Origin: a virus | IMG/VR virus record: IMGVR_UViG_3300032523_000761 | Span: 1-29,470 of that record | Direction: 5' to 3' (one strand) | DNA: 29,470 nt | Shown here: in pieces, positions 20,038 to 27,918 of the stretch | Layout: every line of letters starts with the position of its first letter | How positions within the stretch are numbered: the first letter of the stretch is position 1 | Program-made: the position numbers and the translations under genes | The notes under the pieces: generated by a model | The model's database searches: none | Told to the model about the DNA's origin: nothing | Seen by the model: only the letters and a program-made list of their open reading frames with translations

Positions 20038-21027
20038 TTATCCTGCGTGAATCCGCATCCTTGCGACGGCTGCGGCCGCCGCGGCCCGAGCCCCGAGGAG
20101 CGTCGAGACCTTGAACGATCGAGCGACATCGGCAGGCGACGGAGCCGCGACGATCCCCTCGGGGTAGTCGTCGACCCACACGTCGACCGTCAGGCCTGCA
20201 CGGGCGGCCGCGTCGCGCTTCTGGGTGTCGGCACCACAGAGGATCAGGTCGCCGACCTCGAGGTCCGCGAACGCCAGCCGCAGCTCCTGGCGGTTGGCGT
20301 CGTCGTCCTTGCGTCGCGAGATGCAGACGACTTGATGGCCGGCGGCCGTTGCCATGCCGACGAACGACCGCCATAGGCCTGGGGCCGCAGTGAACGTCCG
20401 GTCGTAGTCCAGCGAGATCAGCAGCCCGCGGCCCTCGGCCCTGTTCTGGAGTAGCCCTCGGGCTGCCTTCCAGGCCGACAGGGATCGGAGGCCGACGGAG
20501 CTGTTCGGGTAGGCCGCGTGCGTCACCGGCGACACGTCGAAGATCGCGGCCTCGGTGATCGTCCGCGTGACGTTGCCGGTCGGATCCTCGTCCCACTGCT
20601 CGCCGCGTGCATCCATGAGCGAAAACGCGAACGACGAGCCGAAGATGTACTTTTGCGAGATCAGGGGCACGACCTCGGCCGTCGTCGGCGTGCCGACCGG
20701 AGGCGTGGCCCGGAAGACGAGCCCCTTGTCGGTCTCCTGGATCTCTAGCGTTCCGTTGGTCGTCCGGCCGAGGACCTTTGAGTCGTCGTGGTTGTATTTG
20801 GCGACCACGTCGGCCAGGCCTCGCGGGTCGTTCGGCGAGCGGTCCAGGTACTTCCGGAACGCGCCCGGCATAAACCGCTCTTTGAACCCGCCCAGGTCGA
20901 CCGACCACTTATTCCATGGAGGGGCCATTCCGACGATCATGGGACGACCGTCGTCGCGGGTCTCGACGCGGAGCTCGATGTCGGGGTCGCCAGCCTGGGC
21001 GAGGTAACGGACTTCACGCTGGGCCAT
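20038..21027 (-). CDS. HK97-type prohead protease fused to a C-terminal HAD-like domain
   Basis: 329 aa from ATG 21027 (AGGAG upstream; longer frame to 21045 rejected). Residues about 20-185 match prohead protease: PMIVGMAPPWNKWS, His80 in KYNHDDSKVLGR, GTLEI, Ser131/132 in FGSSFAFSL, and FDVSPVTHAAYP with Asp164. The protease matures the capsid by removing the delta domain. Residues about 203-295 show HAD motifs in order: LDYDRTFT (Asp207, Asp209), CISRR (Ser237), QKRDAA (Lys270) and WVDDYPEGI (Asp286/287). A phosphohydrolase domain fused to a prohead protease is unusual. The frame is continuous, so no frameshift is needed. Overlaps the portal gene by 14 bases. Confidence 0.88.
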   Translation of the reverse strand: MAQREVRYLAQAGDPDIELRVETRDDGRPMIVGMAPPWNKWSVDLGGFKERFMPGAFRKYLDRSPNDPRGLADVVAKYNHDDSKVLGRTTNGTLEIQETDKGLVFRATPPVGTPTTAEVVPLISQKYIFGSSFAFSLMDARGEQWDEDPTGNVTRTITEAAIFDVSPVTHAAYPNSSVGLRSLSAWKAARGLLQNRAEGRGLLISLDYDRTFTAAPGLWRSFVGMATAAGHQVVCISRRKDDDANRQELRLAFADLEVGDLILCGADTQKRDAAARAGLTVDVWVDDYPEGIVAAPSPADVARSFKVSTLLGARAAAAAAVARMRIHAG

Positions 21028-22600
21028 CGTTTGACTCCTGGACAATCGGAGATTCCGACAGATCCGACACGAGCTTTCCGACGGTGAACTCCGTCGCCTC
21101 GCCGTTGATATGGACGCGGACGCTGGCGGCCGGCTGGTCTGCGGTTGCGGCGATCGCGAAGGGGGATCCCTCGACCCCGAGAGTCCCGGCCGTCATCAGG
21201 TGCTCGATCGTTCCCTCGCCGCCGTCGAAGTAGACGTACTGGCCGACGGTGAAGCCGCCGGCCTGGTCGACGCTCTCGCCGCCGCCCTCGTCGGGGACGG
21301 GATCCGCCGGCGCTTCCGTGCTGTCGGCGGCGGCAGCCGGCGCGACACTTGCCTGGGCGGCCGCAGCGTCGAGCGTCGAGAAACCAAGCTGGACGAACGT
21401 CTCGTTCGCCGCTGGCGTGTCGAGTAGGGGGAAATCCTCGCGGTCGCGGATCTCGTTCGGTGTGATCGCGCCCATGTTCCACAGGGACTGATACAGGGCA
21501 GCCCGGCCGGCGGTGTCGGCCCGCAGGACTCCGCGGGTGTCGAGCTTGCAGTACACGTCCTCGCCGTAGACCGGCTGGAGTGCCATGTCGATCGGCGACT
21601 CGATTCGCTTCGCCCACGGGAGCAGGCACCAAACTTGAGCGCTCAGGTGTTCCTGCTCGACGTTCGAGTATCGCGCCATCTTCGCGTCGCCAAGCAGCGT
21701 CGAGGGGACGCCCCAGTGTCGGCACACGTCGGGGAGGATCGCGTCCCGCAGCTCCTGGAACTGCGACGCCTCCATCGAGTTGGACTCGATCGGCTTCAGT
21801 CGCGTTTTCTTTGGCAGGACGGCGGCCTTACCGCGGTTGCTCGCGCCGCCGTAGACCTCCGCGAGCATGTTCCGCAGGGCGTCGACCGCCTCGTCGGGGA
21901 CCTTCTCGTCCGTCTCGAGGACCATGTCCGGTCGCGCGGAGTTGTCCCAGAACGCGGTCGCCGCGGTGTCGAGCCGTTGGGCCAGCCGGATGGAGGTCGC
22001 GCACATTTCCGAGGGCGCGTGCCCGACGATTCCGTTGTCTGAGATCCAGCGCCAGTGGAGCATCTGTTGTTGCGGGATCGGCTCCCAGACACCGCGATCG
22101 TTCCAGAACTGGTACGTCAGCGAGTAGTCGGAGTTTTGCTCCACCTTCACGCGGCTCGGGTGTAGCGGGATCAGACTCGACATCCAGCCGCGATCGCCGG
22201 ACAGGATCCTCGCGTAGCCGTTTCCATGGAGCGCGGTCCAGTAGGCCTGCAAGACGTAGAAGTCGAACGCGCTCTGCCAGCGATTCGGTCGCTTCCGGAG
22301 CGTGTAGGCGGCCGGGAGGTCGGCCTTCACTCGCCGCCCAGCTCCGTCCTCTCGCATGACCTGGAGAGGACATATCGCGACAGCCTGGGCGATCCATCGG
22401 CAGACGCCAAAGATCGAGGAAATGCGGGCGGCCGTCTCGGGCCCGACGTAGCTGGTCGAGATCGACCCGAGCGTGTTGGTCGTGCTCAGGCTCTCGGCCC
22501 GGAACGAGACGACGCGTGGGGCCGCGGCGGCCTTGGCCGGAGTCCGGCGACGGCTGCCGCGGCCTCCGGAGGCCGTCGGCTTTTTGGGCTGCTTGCGCAT
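21014..22600 (-). CDS. HK97-type portal protein with C-terminal extension
   Basis: 528 aa from ATG 22600, clearly longer than usual portals (about 400). The phage portal family signature is present: ARISSIFGVCRWIAQAVAIC, GNGYARILSGDRGWMSSLIP, LHWRWISDNGIVGHAP, SMEASQFQELRDAILPDVCR, HWGVPSTLLGD, YSNVEQEHLS and an end ITPNEIRDREDFPLL. Residues about 430-528 add a Pro/Ala linker and a beta-rich domain (FTVGQYVYFDGGEGTIEHLM, then TEFTVGKLVSDLSES) that resembles SH3/DUF2945-like modules. The portal ring is the DNA entry gate of the head. Upstream is the large terminase, downstream the protease. Confidence 0.92.
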   Translation of the reverse strand: MRKQPKKPTASGGRGSRRRTPAKAAAAPRVVSFRAESLSTTNTLGSISTSYVGPETAARISSIFGVCRWIAQAVAICPLQVMREDGAGRRVKADLPAAYTLRKRPNRWQSAFDFYVLQAYWTALHGNGYARILSGDRGWMSSLIPLHPSRVKVEQNSDYSLTYQFWNDRGVWEPIPQQQMLHWRWISDNGIVGHAPSEMCATSIRLAQRLDTAATAFWDNSARPDMVLETDEKVPDEAVDALRNMLAEVYGGASNRGKAAVLPKKTRLKPIESNSMEASQFQELRDAILPDVCRHWGVPSTLLGDAKMARYSNVEQEHLSAQVWCLLPWAKRIESPIDMALQPVYGEDVYCKLDTRGVLRADTAGRAALYQSLWNMGAITPNEIRDREDFPLLDTPAANETFVQLGFSTLDAAAAQASVAPAAAADSTEAPADPVPDEGGGESVDQAGGFTVGQYVYFDGGEGTIEHLMTAGTLGVEGSPFAIAATADQPAASVRVHINGEATEFTVGKLVSDLSESPIVQESNDGPA

Positions 22601-22626
22601 GCCTAGCAGTATCAGACCGGCCCCGC

Positions 22627-22638
22627 CGGCAGAATCTC
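22627..22638 (-). promoter_or_regulatory. GAGATTCTGCCG motif upstream of the portal gene
   Basis: Twelve bases on the - strand identical to those in front of the capsid gene (15810-15821), again with GCCGG eleven bases further on. It lies in the short gap between terminase stop and portal start. A late promoter element or processing site are options; no classical -35/-10 set was recognised. Confidence 0.4.
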
Positions 22639-22640
22639 TC

Positions 22641-24284
22641 CTAGATCATCCGGATCTTCCAGTCGTCGAGGCTCGACGTACCACCAGAGTCCTCGTCCGT
22701 CGAGGCCAGGGCCAGGGCGTTGACGAGCGCCGCGACCCCGTCGATCTTCTCCGTCGACTTCGCCTTGTCGGGCTTGATCGCCCCGGTCGGGTCCGTGTAG
22801 ACGCACACGTTGTTGGCGTTCCACTGGGCCACGGGGTTCGCGCCATGCCTGAGCCGCTTCTCGACGACCAGGGCCTCGAGGAGTTTACAGGGCGCGTTGA
22901 GGTACGAGGTCCGCTGCGGGATGTCTTTGGTCGTGATCCCCTCGCGCTGGAGCAGTGTCTCCAGCGCCCCTGCCTGCCACGGGTCGCAGCCGGCGGCCTT
23001 GATCTCGTGGGTCTGCCCGAATGCGATGATGTCGCGAGCGACGCACTCGTGATCCAGCCGGTGCCCGTCGGTCACGATCACCCAGCCGTCGCGGATCCAT
23101 GAATCATAAGGAATACCCTCGCGGACTCGGTCGGCCACGGTCTCGCGTGGGACCCAGTATCGCCACTCGACGGAATAGGACCCGTCGGATTCTTTGAACA
23201 CGAAGGCGGCCGCGGTCATGTCGAGGTTCGACGCCAGGTCGACGCCGACCCAGCAGGGCCGGCCCTCGGTCGGGTCGAGCGGCCCGGCGGAACACTTCGA
23301 CCAGTCGTCGCCGTGGAACCAGCGGGCGTCGGCAGCCTGCCAAACATTCAGGGAGTAGCGGAGAAACTTCGACATCTTCCGCGGGTCGGTCGTCGCGTCC
23401 TGGTAGTCGGCCGCGAACTCGTCTTCGGGGAACGCGACACCCATCGAAGGATTCGCTTTCCGCCAGACCTTCGGCGACGAGTAGTCGTCCTCGTCCTTCG
23501 CCGCGTAGATCAGGCCGTAGAACGTGGGGTTGGCCTTTGGATCGGCGAGAACGAGCTCGCAGTCCTGCCACCAGCGCCAGCCGATTCCGTTTCGATCCGA
23601 GCCTGCCGTCGAGATCGAGATCACCAGGCCGTTGGCCGTGCCGCGGGTCGCGTAGATCAACGCGTCGACCAGGTCCGGGGAGCGGAAACTATGGATCTCG
23701 TCGAGGATCACCGATCCATTCAATCCCTCGTTCCGCCACGAGTCGGAGGATAGGCAGCGGATCTCTTTCCCGGTCTCTCGGTTCCGGATGATGCTCCGCG
23801 AGTCGACGACCTCGAGGAGCTTCGAGAGCGTGGGCGAGGCGTCGACCGACTGCCGTACCATCCGGTACATGGTCCGGGCCTGGAGCCGGTCGTTCGCCGC
23901 GAGGAACACGTCCTGGGCCGGGGCGTGGCAGGTCGCCATGTACTGGGCGAGCTGCGACATCAGGCTCGACTTTCGATTCTTCTTCGGGACGAAGATCCCG
24001 GCCCGCCGGAATCGAAGGCGGCCGTCCGGTCGACGCCAGCCGAACAGCGGGCGGAGGACTCGCTCCTTCTGCCACTCGATCAACTCGACGTGCTTCGGAT
24101 CGCCGCCGCGCTCGTCGGGGTGGCGGCAGAGCTGCTCGATGAACTCGACCGGAGCCTGGGCCGCCTCCTCGTCCCACTTGTAGCCAGCGAGGTACTCGGG
24201 CCGCTTCCTCGGGTCGCGCTTCTCAGCCGCGGACCGAGAGCCGGGCGAGGATCGCGGTCTCCGGGTCGGAGTCTTCTTTGCCAT
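22641..24284 (-). CDS. terL: Terminase large subunit (HK97-type)
   Basis: 547 aa from ATG 24284. It has the ATPase motifs of Terminase_1: Walker A-like VPKKNRKSS (about 99-107), Walker B VILDE (192-196) and ISISTAGSDRNGIG as the coupling motif. The nuclease domain shows WVGVDLASNLDMTA (Asp349), CDPWQAGALE (Asp near 440) and EKIDGVAALVNALA near the end, the three acid positions expected. This is the motor that pumps DNA into the head and cuts it. It overlaps the small subunit gene by 62 bases. With an HNH gene nearby, cos-type packaging is likely. Confidence 0.95.
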   Translation of the reverse strand: MAKKTPTRRPRSSPGSRSAAEKRDPRKRPEYLAGYKWDEEAAQAPVEFIEQLCRHPDERGGDPKHVELIEWQKERVLRPLFGWRRPDGRLRFRRAGIFVPKKNRKSSLMSQLAQYMATCHAPAQDVFLAANDRLQARTMYRMVRQSVDASPTLSKLLEVVDSRSIIRNRETGKEIRCLSSDSWRNEGLNGSVILDEIHSFRSPDLVDALIYATRGTANGLVISISTAGSDRNGIGWRWWQDCELVLADPKANPTFYGLIYAAKDEDDYSSPKVWRKANPSMGVAFPEDEFAADYQDATTDPRKMSKFLRYSLNVWQAADARWFHGDDWSKCSAGPLDPTEGRPCWVGVDLASNLDMTAAAFVFKESDGSYSVEWRYWVPRETVADRVREGIPYDSWIRDGWVIVTDGHRLDHECVARDIIAFGQTHEIKAAGCDPWQAGALETLLQREGITTKDIPQRTSYLNAPCKLLEALVVEKRLRHGANPVAQWNANNVCVYTDPTGAIKPDKAKSTEKIDGVAALVNALALASTDEDSGGTSSLDDWKIRMI

Positions 24285-24702
24285 TCGTTGGGTCCTGCGG
24301 GATTCGGGCCGCGGAGGCTGCCGTCAGTCCGAAGTCGCGACACAGTGTGACGAAGTCCCTACGCGAGTCACGGAGCAGCTTCGCGACCGGGCTTGCGGCC
24401 TGGCCCTTCTCGGTCGCGGTGACGAAGCCCTCCGCGAGGACCAGGTCCTCGAGGTGCCGGATGTCGGCATGAAGCCGGCAGAGGATCGCGAACGAGTCGG
24501 CCTGCTCGGGGAGGAGCCGGCCGTCGGCGATCAGGATCGGCGCGACGCGGGCCCAGTAGGCGGCGGCCGCCGGGACGGCCGACACGCTGGCCGGGATGTC
24601 GACCTGGCCGGCAGGCGCGGACGGTTCTAGTCGGGCCCGCGTGTTGCGTCCCGCCTTCGATCGCCCGCTTTTCGGGTCAGGAACGGGGCCTCGACTGCCC
24701 AT
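24223..24702 (-). CDS. terS: Terminase small subunit, P27 family
   Basis: 159 aa from ATG 24702 behind a strong AAGGAGG. MGSRGPVPDPKSGRSKAGRN is the typical basic opening of phage P27-type small terminases (G-RG..P-P...). Next come AYWARVAPILIADGRLLPEQ, SFAILCRLHADIRHLEDLVL and KLLRDSRRDFVTLCRDFGLT, the conserved helices of TIGR01558, ending in a disordered tail. It recognises the packaging site and recruits the large subunit. Confidence 0.92.
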   Translation of the reverse strand: MGSRGPVPDPKSGRSKAGRNTRARLEPSAPAGQVDIPASVSAVPAAAAYWARVAPILIADGRLLPEQADSFAILCRLHADIRHLEDLVLAEGFVTATEKGQAASPVAKLLRDSRRDFVTLCRDFGLTAASAARIPQDPTNGKEDSDPETAILARLSVRG

Positions 24703-24804
24703 CCGGGCCTCCTTTTTTTTGAAACCCGACAGATATTCGCGCCGAGGAAGCTTGGGGTCTTCCGTCCTCTTTTGGCCTGCCGGCCGACCCCACCCCCTTT
24801 TCGA

Positions 24805-25101
24805 TCACAGTCGCCCCCGTCGCCGCTGCTCGGCCCTAGTCTTCGTTCCGTGGCACGACTGGCACCGGGTTTCGAGGTTCGCGTCATCGTCCGTGCCGCC
24901 CTCCTCGAGGGGCTGGACGTGGTCGACGTGGGCCGCCTGGCCGTAGACCACACGCGAGCAGTCACGACACACGAACGCGTCACGCCGGAGGATCCGCAAC
25001 CGTCGAGCCTTCCAGTCGGAGGTCCGATAGTGGGCGACCTCCTTCGTGACAGTCGTCCGCGCCATCGTGTGCGGCCGCCAGAGTTCGACACGGTCTGGCA
25101 T
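24805..25101 (-). CDS. HNH endonuclease
   Basis: 98 aa from ATG 25101; ATG 25065 is also possible. The core RRDAFVCRDCSR, AAHVDHVQPLEEGGTDDDAN and LETRCQSCHGTKTRAEQ holds the HNH set: CxxC, the His-Val-Asp-His pair, Asn of DDANLET, and the second CxxC with His. In HK97-like phages an HNH protein upstream of TerS cuts at cos together with the terminase. The position fits exactly. Confidence 0.9.
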   Translation of the reverse strand: MPDRVELWRPHTMARTTVTKEVAHYRTSDWKARRLRILRRDAFVCRDCSRVVYGQAAHVDHVQPLEEGGTDDDANLETRCQSCHGTKTRAEQRRRGRL

Positions 25102-25111
25102 GGCTGCCCTA

Positions 25112-25177
25112 GCTCACAGGGCTAGGAGACTCTTCAGGCTCTGGCTCTGGCTCTGGCTCTGGCTGCTCTGTACCCGT
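25112..25177 (-). repeat. GAGCCA hexamer repeat in frame behind two TAG codons
   Basis: The + strand shows GGCTCT/TGGCTC units about four times in a row at 25137-25162. Read on the - strand in the frame of the gene at 25184-25510, its TAG stop is followed by one codon, a second TAG, and then an open stretch with Glu-Pro repeated four times before the next TAG at 25109-25111. This looks like an eroded Glu-Pro tail of that gene. Confidence 0.6.
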
Positions 25178-25183
25178 CTAGGA

Positions 25184-25510
25184 CTAGAGATTGGTGACGG
25201 TTTCGGGCTCTGGTGCGGGCATCAGCGCCACCGCATCATCCCACGGGATTACCTCGACGGCCGCCATCATTTCCGGCGTGACATGAGCAAACAGCCCTTC
25301 GAGGAGCCCTCCAGACCCAACCTCGCTGAGAATGTCTCCGCATAGGCAGTAACGACCATCGGTCAGTTGCACCCCGTGGTGAACGTGCCGCGGATCGCCA
25401 AACTCTGCTTGCAGTTGATAGAGCGCCGCGGCGATTTCGTAAGGATACACGATAGCGAGCGTCCGCGCATCTTCGTAGGCGAGCGGTAGCGTTAGGTCGG
25501 CTAGTGTCAC
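25184..25510 (-). CDS. Unknown 108-aa protein, tail-fibre region
   Basis: Starts at ATG 25510, four bases overlapping the stop of the next upstream gene. It reads MTLADLTLPLAYEDARTLAI, helical with YEIAAALYQLQAEFGDPRHV, then HHGVQLTDGRYCLCGDILSE and a Pro-rich end with PAPEPE. The C-terminus is followed by two TAG stops and a Glu-Pro repeat in the same frame, hinting that a longer tail was lost. A chaperone or tail-fibre accessory is possible by position; no family recognised. Confidence 0.6.
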   Translation of the reverse strand: MTLADLTLPLAYEDARTLAIVYPYEIAAALYQLQAEFGDPRHVHHGVQLTDGRYCLCGDILSEVGSGGLLEGLFAHVTPEMMAAVEVIPWDDAVALMPAPEPETVTNL

Positions 25511-26406
25511 GACGTGCGCTCCATAGAAGTGTTGTAGGCGAGCATCGCGGTATAGAACGCGGAGACCTGCGCGGCTGTCATGGCGAGGCCGATGGAGTAG
25601 TGCCGGAGCGTTGTTCCTGCCTGATCGCCCGCCCTTACCCCGGCACTATTAAGAGCGAAGACAAACAATGTCAAAGAAGTTGTGGCGATCCCTTGAGTTA
25701 GAGTTGCGCTCGTGACCTCAAGCGACCCGTTTCGGTATAACTCCTGAGATACGCTTGAAGTCCTCTGGTTGAGAAGGAAAGCAGACGGGCGCGCACCTTG
25801 AACGCCAGAGGTTGCAATTACAGTGGTTGCTTTCCCTGCTCGGCCCGTTTCGTATGCGAGCGATGCGGATCGAGTGCTAGTCTGTAAACTAAAACGGTCT
25901 GTGGCCGCGTTGTGTGCGCCGAGAAAATACGGGTCTCGGTCAACTTGAGTGATTGGGCCATGCCACGCTGAAAAGTGCATCCCTTCCCACTGTGCCGCTG
26001 TCACCAAGGAGGTAGAAAATCCTGTGTCAAGGTGTTTTGTTGACGCGTTAGGCGCGTTGAGCCCGACGGACTCCACGTAGTTGCCCGAAATAAACGCACT
26101 AGCCTCGCCCGCGTTGTTATCCACCGTGCCGCCGTACTGAGTCCCGGTCAGGCTGCGCCCACGAAAAAGCGGAGTGATTGCGGCATTCAGCCCGTCTCCG
26201 CTAAAGACGTTCAACCGCAGGAACCGGTCGCGAATCCCGGCCGCGTCGATCGCGTAGCACAGGCGGCTTACTTTCGAGAGCGTGGCCGCCGAGACAATAT
26301 CGTCCTCTGCGTTGACGCGCTCCGCCCAATCCGCCGCATCCGCATGGATGGGCGACAGCCTGAGAGCAGAGACGCGGCGGATCGTGGAGGCGCGCGATAC
26401 GGTCAC
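25507..26406 (-). CDS. Tail fibre/receptor-binding protein with lectin-like (LamG/ConA-type) fold pattern
   Basis: 299 aa from ATG 26406. After an N-terminal helical region it is beta-rich (SFISGNYVESVGLNA-type segments; HFSAWHGPITQVDRDPYFLG; FSLQTSTRSASLAYETGRAG) and ends LRHYSIGLAMTAAQVSAFYT, a closing pattern I associate with concanavalin-like phage tail proteins. It lies among collagen-like and tail-fibre-type genes. A host-surface or sugar-binding role is inferred. Codon use appears less GC-rich than in the head genes. Confidence 0.6.
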   Translation of the reverse strand: MTVSRASTIRRVSALRLSPIHADAADWAERVNAEDDIVSAATLSKVSRLCYAIDAAGIRDRFLRLNVFSGDGLNAAITPLFRGRSLTGTQYGGTVDNNAGEASAFISGNYVESVGLNAPNASTKHLDTGFSTSLVTAAQWEGMHFSAWHGPITQVDRDPYFLGAHNAATDRFSLQTSTRSASLAYETGRAGKATTVIATSGVQGARPSAFLLNQRTSSVSQELYRNGSLEVTSATLTQGIATTSLTLFVFALNSAGVRAGDQAGTTLRHYSIGLAMTAAQVSAFYTAMLAYNTSMERTS

Positions 26407-26732
26407 GTCATCTCCGAGCCGAATAGGGAAAACGAAAGATCTGCGGACGATGTGTAGACTGTCACCACATCGGTGGTCGCCAGCGTGATGCCGATCGTTA
26501 GGAATGCGGAGTCGCTTGCGGTTAGCGAGGAGTCATAAACGAGATAGTGCCGCACTGCGAGCGTTGCCCCGGCGGGCCGAACAGCGACCCGGAACAACGC
26601 TGCAATCGCTCCCTGATTGCAGACGGACAGCGTGGAGGCGACCGCAGCCGTCGCGGCCGGGACGGTGTACAGCGTTGTTGCTGTAGCGGCGGCCGGGTTC
26701 AACTGGCCCAATACTTTGTAGGCAGACGGCAT
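26403..26732 (-). CDS. Small beta-sandwich tail protein
   Basis: 109 aa from ATG 26732. YKVLGQLNPAAATATTLYTV, STLSVCNQGAIAALFRVAVR, HYLVYDSSLTASDSAFLTIG and TSSADLSFSLFGSEM is a compact beta-sandwich sequence found in many phage tail or fibre accessory proteins. One-base overlap (TAATG) with the collagen-like gene before it. Likely a virion component that connects or decorates the fibres. Confidence 0.65.
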   Translation of the reverse strand: MPSAYKVLGQLNPAAATATTLYTVPAATAAVASTLSVCNQGAIAALFRVAVRPAGATLAVRHYLVYDSSLTASDSAFLTIGITLATTDVVTVYTSSADLSFSLFGSEMT

Positions 26733-27244
26733 TACAGGCCCCCGAAGAGGAACGGATGGATGAAGGACTCAACAGCCGACCGAGCGTTTACGGATAGGCG
26801 AGCGTCCGAGAGCGTCCCGCTGGTAATGTCTCCGGCAGCGTGTGTGTGTGAGACTGCGGCCCTGCCGGCGAGCGCGTTGTCGATCGACAGGAACACTTCT
26901 GGAAGCTGCTCATCGGCGGAGAAGAGCGAGGTCCCTAGATTGTCAACGAAAACGTCAATCGCGTTGTGCCCGTGCGACGCATTCGCCGCGCCGATGGCCC
27001 CCGGCGTGACGGCATCAGCGCCGCCCGTCGCGTGACTGGCTGCATGCGTCGAGGGTGCGAACGTAGACGGCAGGCCGGTGATCCCAGCCCAGGTCGTCGT
27101 CCCAGCCGCGCCGGTGGCTCCGGTCGCGCCGGTGGCCCCTGTTGGCCCAGTCGCGCCGGTGGGTCCCGTCGGCCCGGCGGGCCCGACTCCACCGGAGACC
27201 GTCGCGTTAACTGTCTGGTCCGTCGTGGTCACTGTAATGGGCAT
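26732..27244 (-). CDS. Collagen-like tail fibre protein
   Basis: 170 aa from ATG 27244. Residues 18-48 are Gly-X-Y repeats (GPAGPTGPTGATGPTGATGA and on), which form a collagen-like triple helix. Around 65-92 and 135-150 are HAASHATGGADAV and SHTHAAGDITSGTLSDARL, typical short phage-fibre motifs with His that may bind metal in trimeric fibres. The C-terminus is helical. It is likely a trimeric tail fibre that touches the host surface. Overlaps the previous gene by one base (TGATG). Confidence 0.8.
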   Translation of the reverse strand: MPITVTTTDQTVNATVSGGVGPAGPTGPTGATGPTGATGATGATGAAGTTTWAGITGLPSTFAPSTHAASHATGGADAVTPGAIGAANASHGHNAIDVFVDNLGTSLFSADEQLPEVFLSIDNALAGRAAVSHTHAAGDITSGTLSDARLSVNARSAVESFIHPFLFGGL

Positions 27245-27564
27245 CAGCGTCCGACCTCCATGATCCCCTCGAGGGCTGTCTGGGCGTTACCGGCGGCCGG
27301 AGTCCAGACCAGCCGCCAGAGGTAGGTCCCGGCCGCCACGTTCGCAGCGTTGGCGGCCGATAGCCCGACGTTGATCTGACCGGTCGCTAGGTTCACGGTC
27401 GTCACGCTCAGGGCCTGGACGGTCGCGTAGGTGACGGCCGAGACGATCTCGGCCGTGAACGTGTAGCCGGTGAGCGAGATCGAGAAGTCGAGAAGCTGGG
27501 AGATAGCCTGGCCCTGCTTCACGATCAGGTTCAGCGTGCCGGGTGTCGCGGATACGGTTGCCAT
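27244..27564 (-). CDS. Tail fibre/baseplate attachment protein (BppU-like N-domain)
   Basis: 106 aa from ATG 27564. ATPGTLNLIVKQGQAISQLL, DFSISLTGYTFTAEIVSAVT, INVGLSAANAANVAAGTYLW and LVWTPAAGNAQTALEGIMEV follow the small beta domain that anchors baseplate upper/fibre proteins in siphoviruses. The first gene of the fibre set in transcription order. Family level is inferred from strand pattern and motifs such as the ending LEGIMEVGR. Confidence 0.65.
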   Translation of the reverse strand: MATVSATPGTLNLIVKQGQAISQLLDFSISLTGYTFTAEIVSAVTYATVQALSVTTVNLATGQINVGLSAANAANVAAGTYLWRLVWTPAAGNAQTALEGIMEVGR

Positions 27565-27573
27565 GGTGAAAGC

Positions 27574-27918
27574 CTACGCGTCCGGTAGCGGGGCGAATCT
27601 CGGAGACCAGCGTCCCGCCTGCTCGTCCTCGCTCCACCGCTCCGCCCGCAGCTCGTCCGCGCGACGGTAGATCTCCTCCAGCGGGATGTCGACGAACTCC
27701 GGCTGGGGCGGATACTCGACACCAGGTCGCGGGCCGTGCTTCCCGGGTGGCAGGTCGGCGAGCTCGACATGGAGAGCCCGGTAGACCCGCTTGACGGGCA
27801 CACCCGCAGCGGCTGCGGCTTCGGCTCGGGTCGCGCCGCGGGCGATCGCCTTCCGGACGATCTTCTCCTCGGAGGTCGTCAAGACTCGCGGTCGCGTCTT
27901 CGGCCGGCGGCCGGTCAC
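27574..27918 (-). CDS. Helix-turn-helix protein (resolvase-type HTH)
   Basis: 114 aa with GTG start at 27918 (GTGA overlap with the RusA-like stop). TTSEEKIVRKAIARGATRAE and AAAAAGVPVKRVYRALHVEL form a homeodomain-like helix-turn-helix. The second half (FVDIPLEEIYRRADELRAER) is helical. Such small HTH proteins are common before tail and packaging genes and may control late genes. The end of the gene holds a GAGATTC sequence (27593-27601) close to the fibre gene start. Confidence 0.7.
   Translation of the reverse strand: MTGRRPKTRPRVLTTSEEKIVRKAIARGATRAEAAAAAGVPVKRVYRALHVELADLPPGKHGPRPGVEYPPQPEFVDIPLEEIYRRADELRAERWSEDEQAGRWSPRFAPLPDA

Noticed and set aside
25137-25162. CRISPR-like or satellite array
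   Set aside because: The repeat unit is only six bases without spacers and reads as Glu-Pro codons in frame with the adjacent gene.
25109-25186. Genetic code with TAG reassigned
   Set aside because: Genes such as the integrase, large terminase and the tail chaperone extension end properly at TAG directly before or at gene boundaries.
27105-27180. CRISPR-like repeats in GC-rich DNA
   Set aside because: The periodicity is nine and three bases and encodes Gly-X-Y collagen-like repeats.
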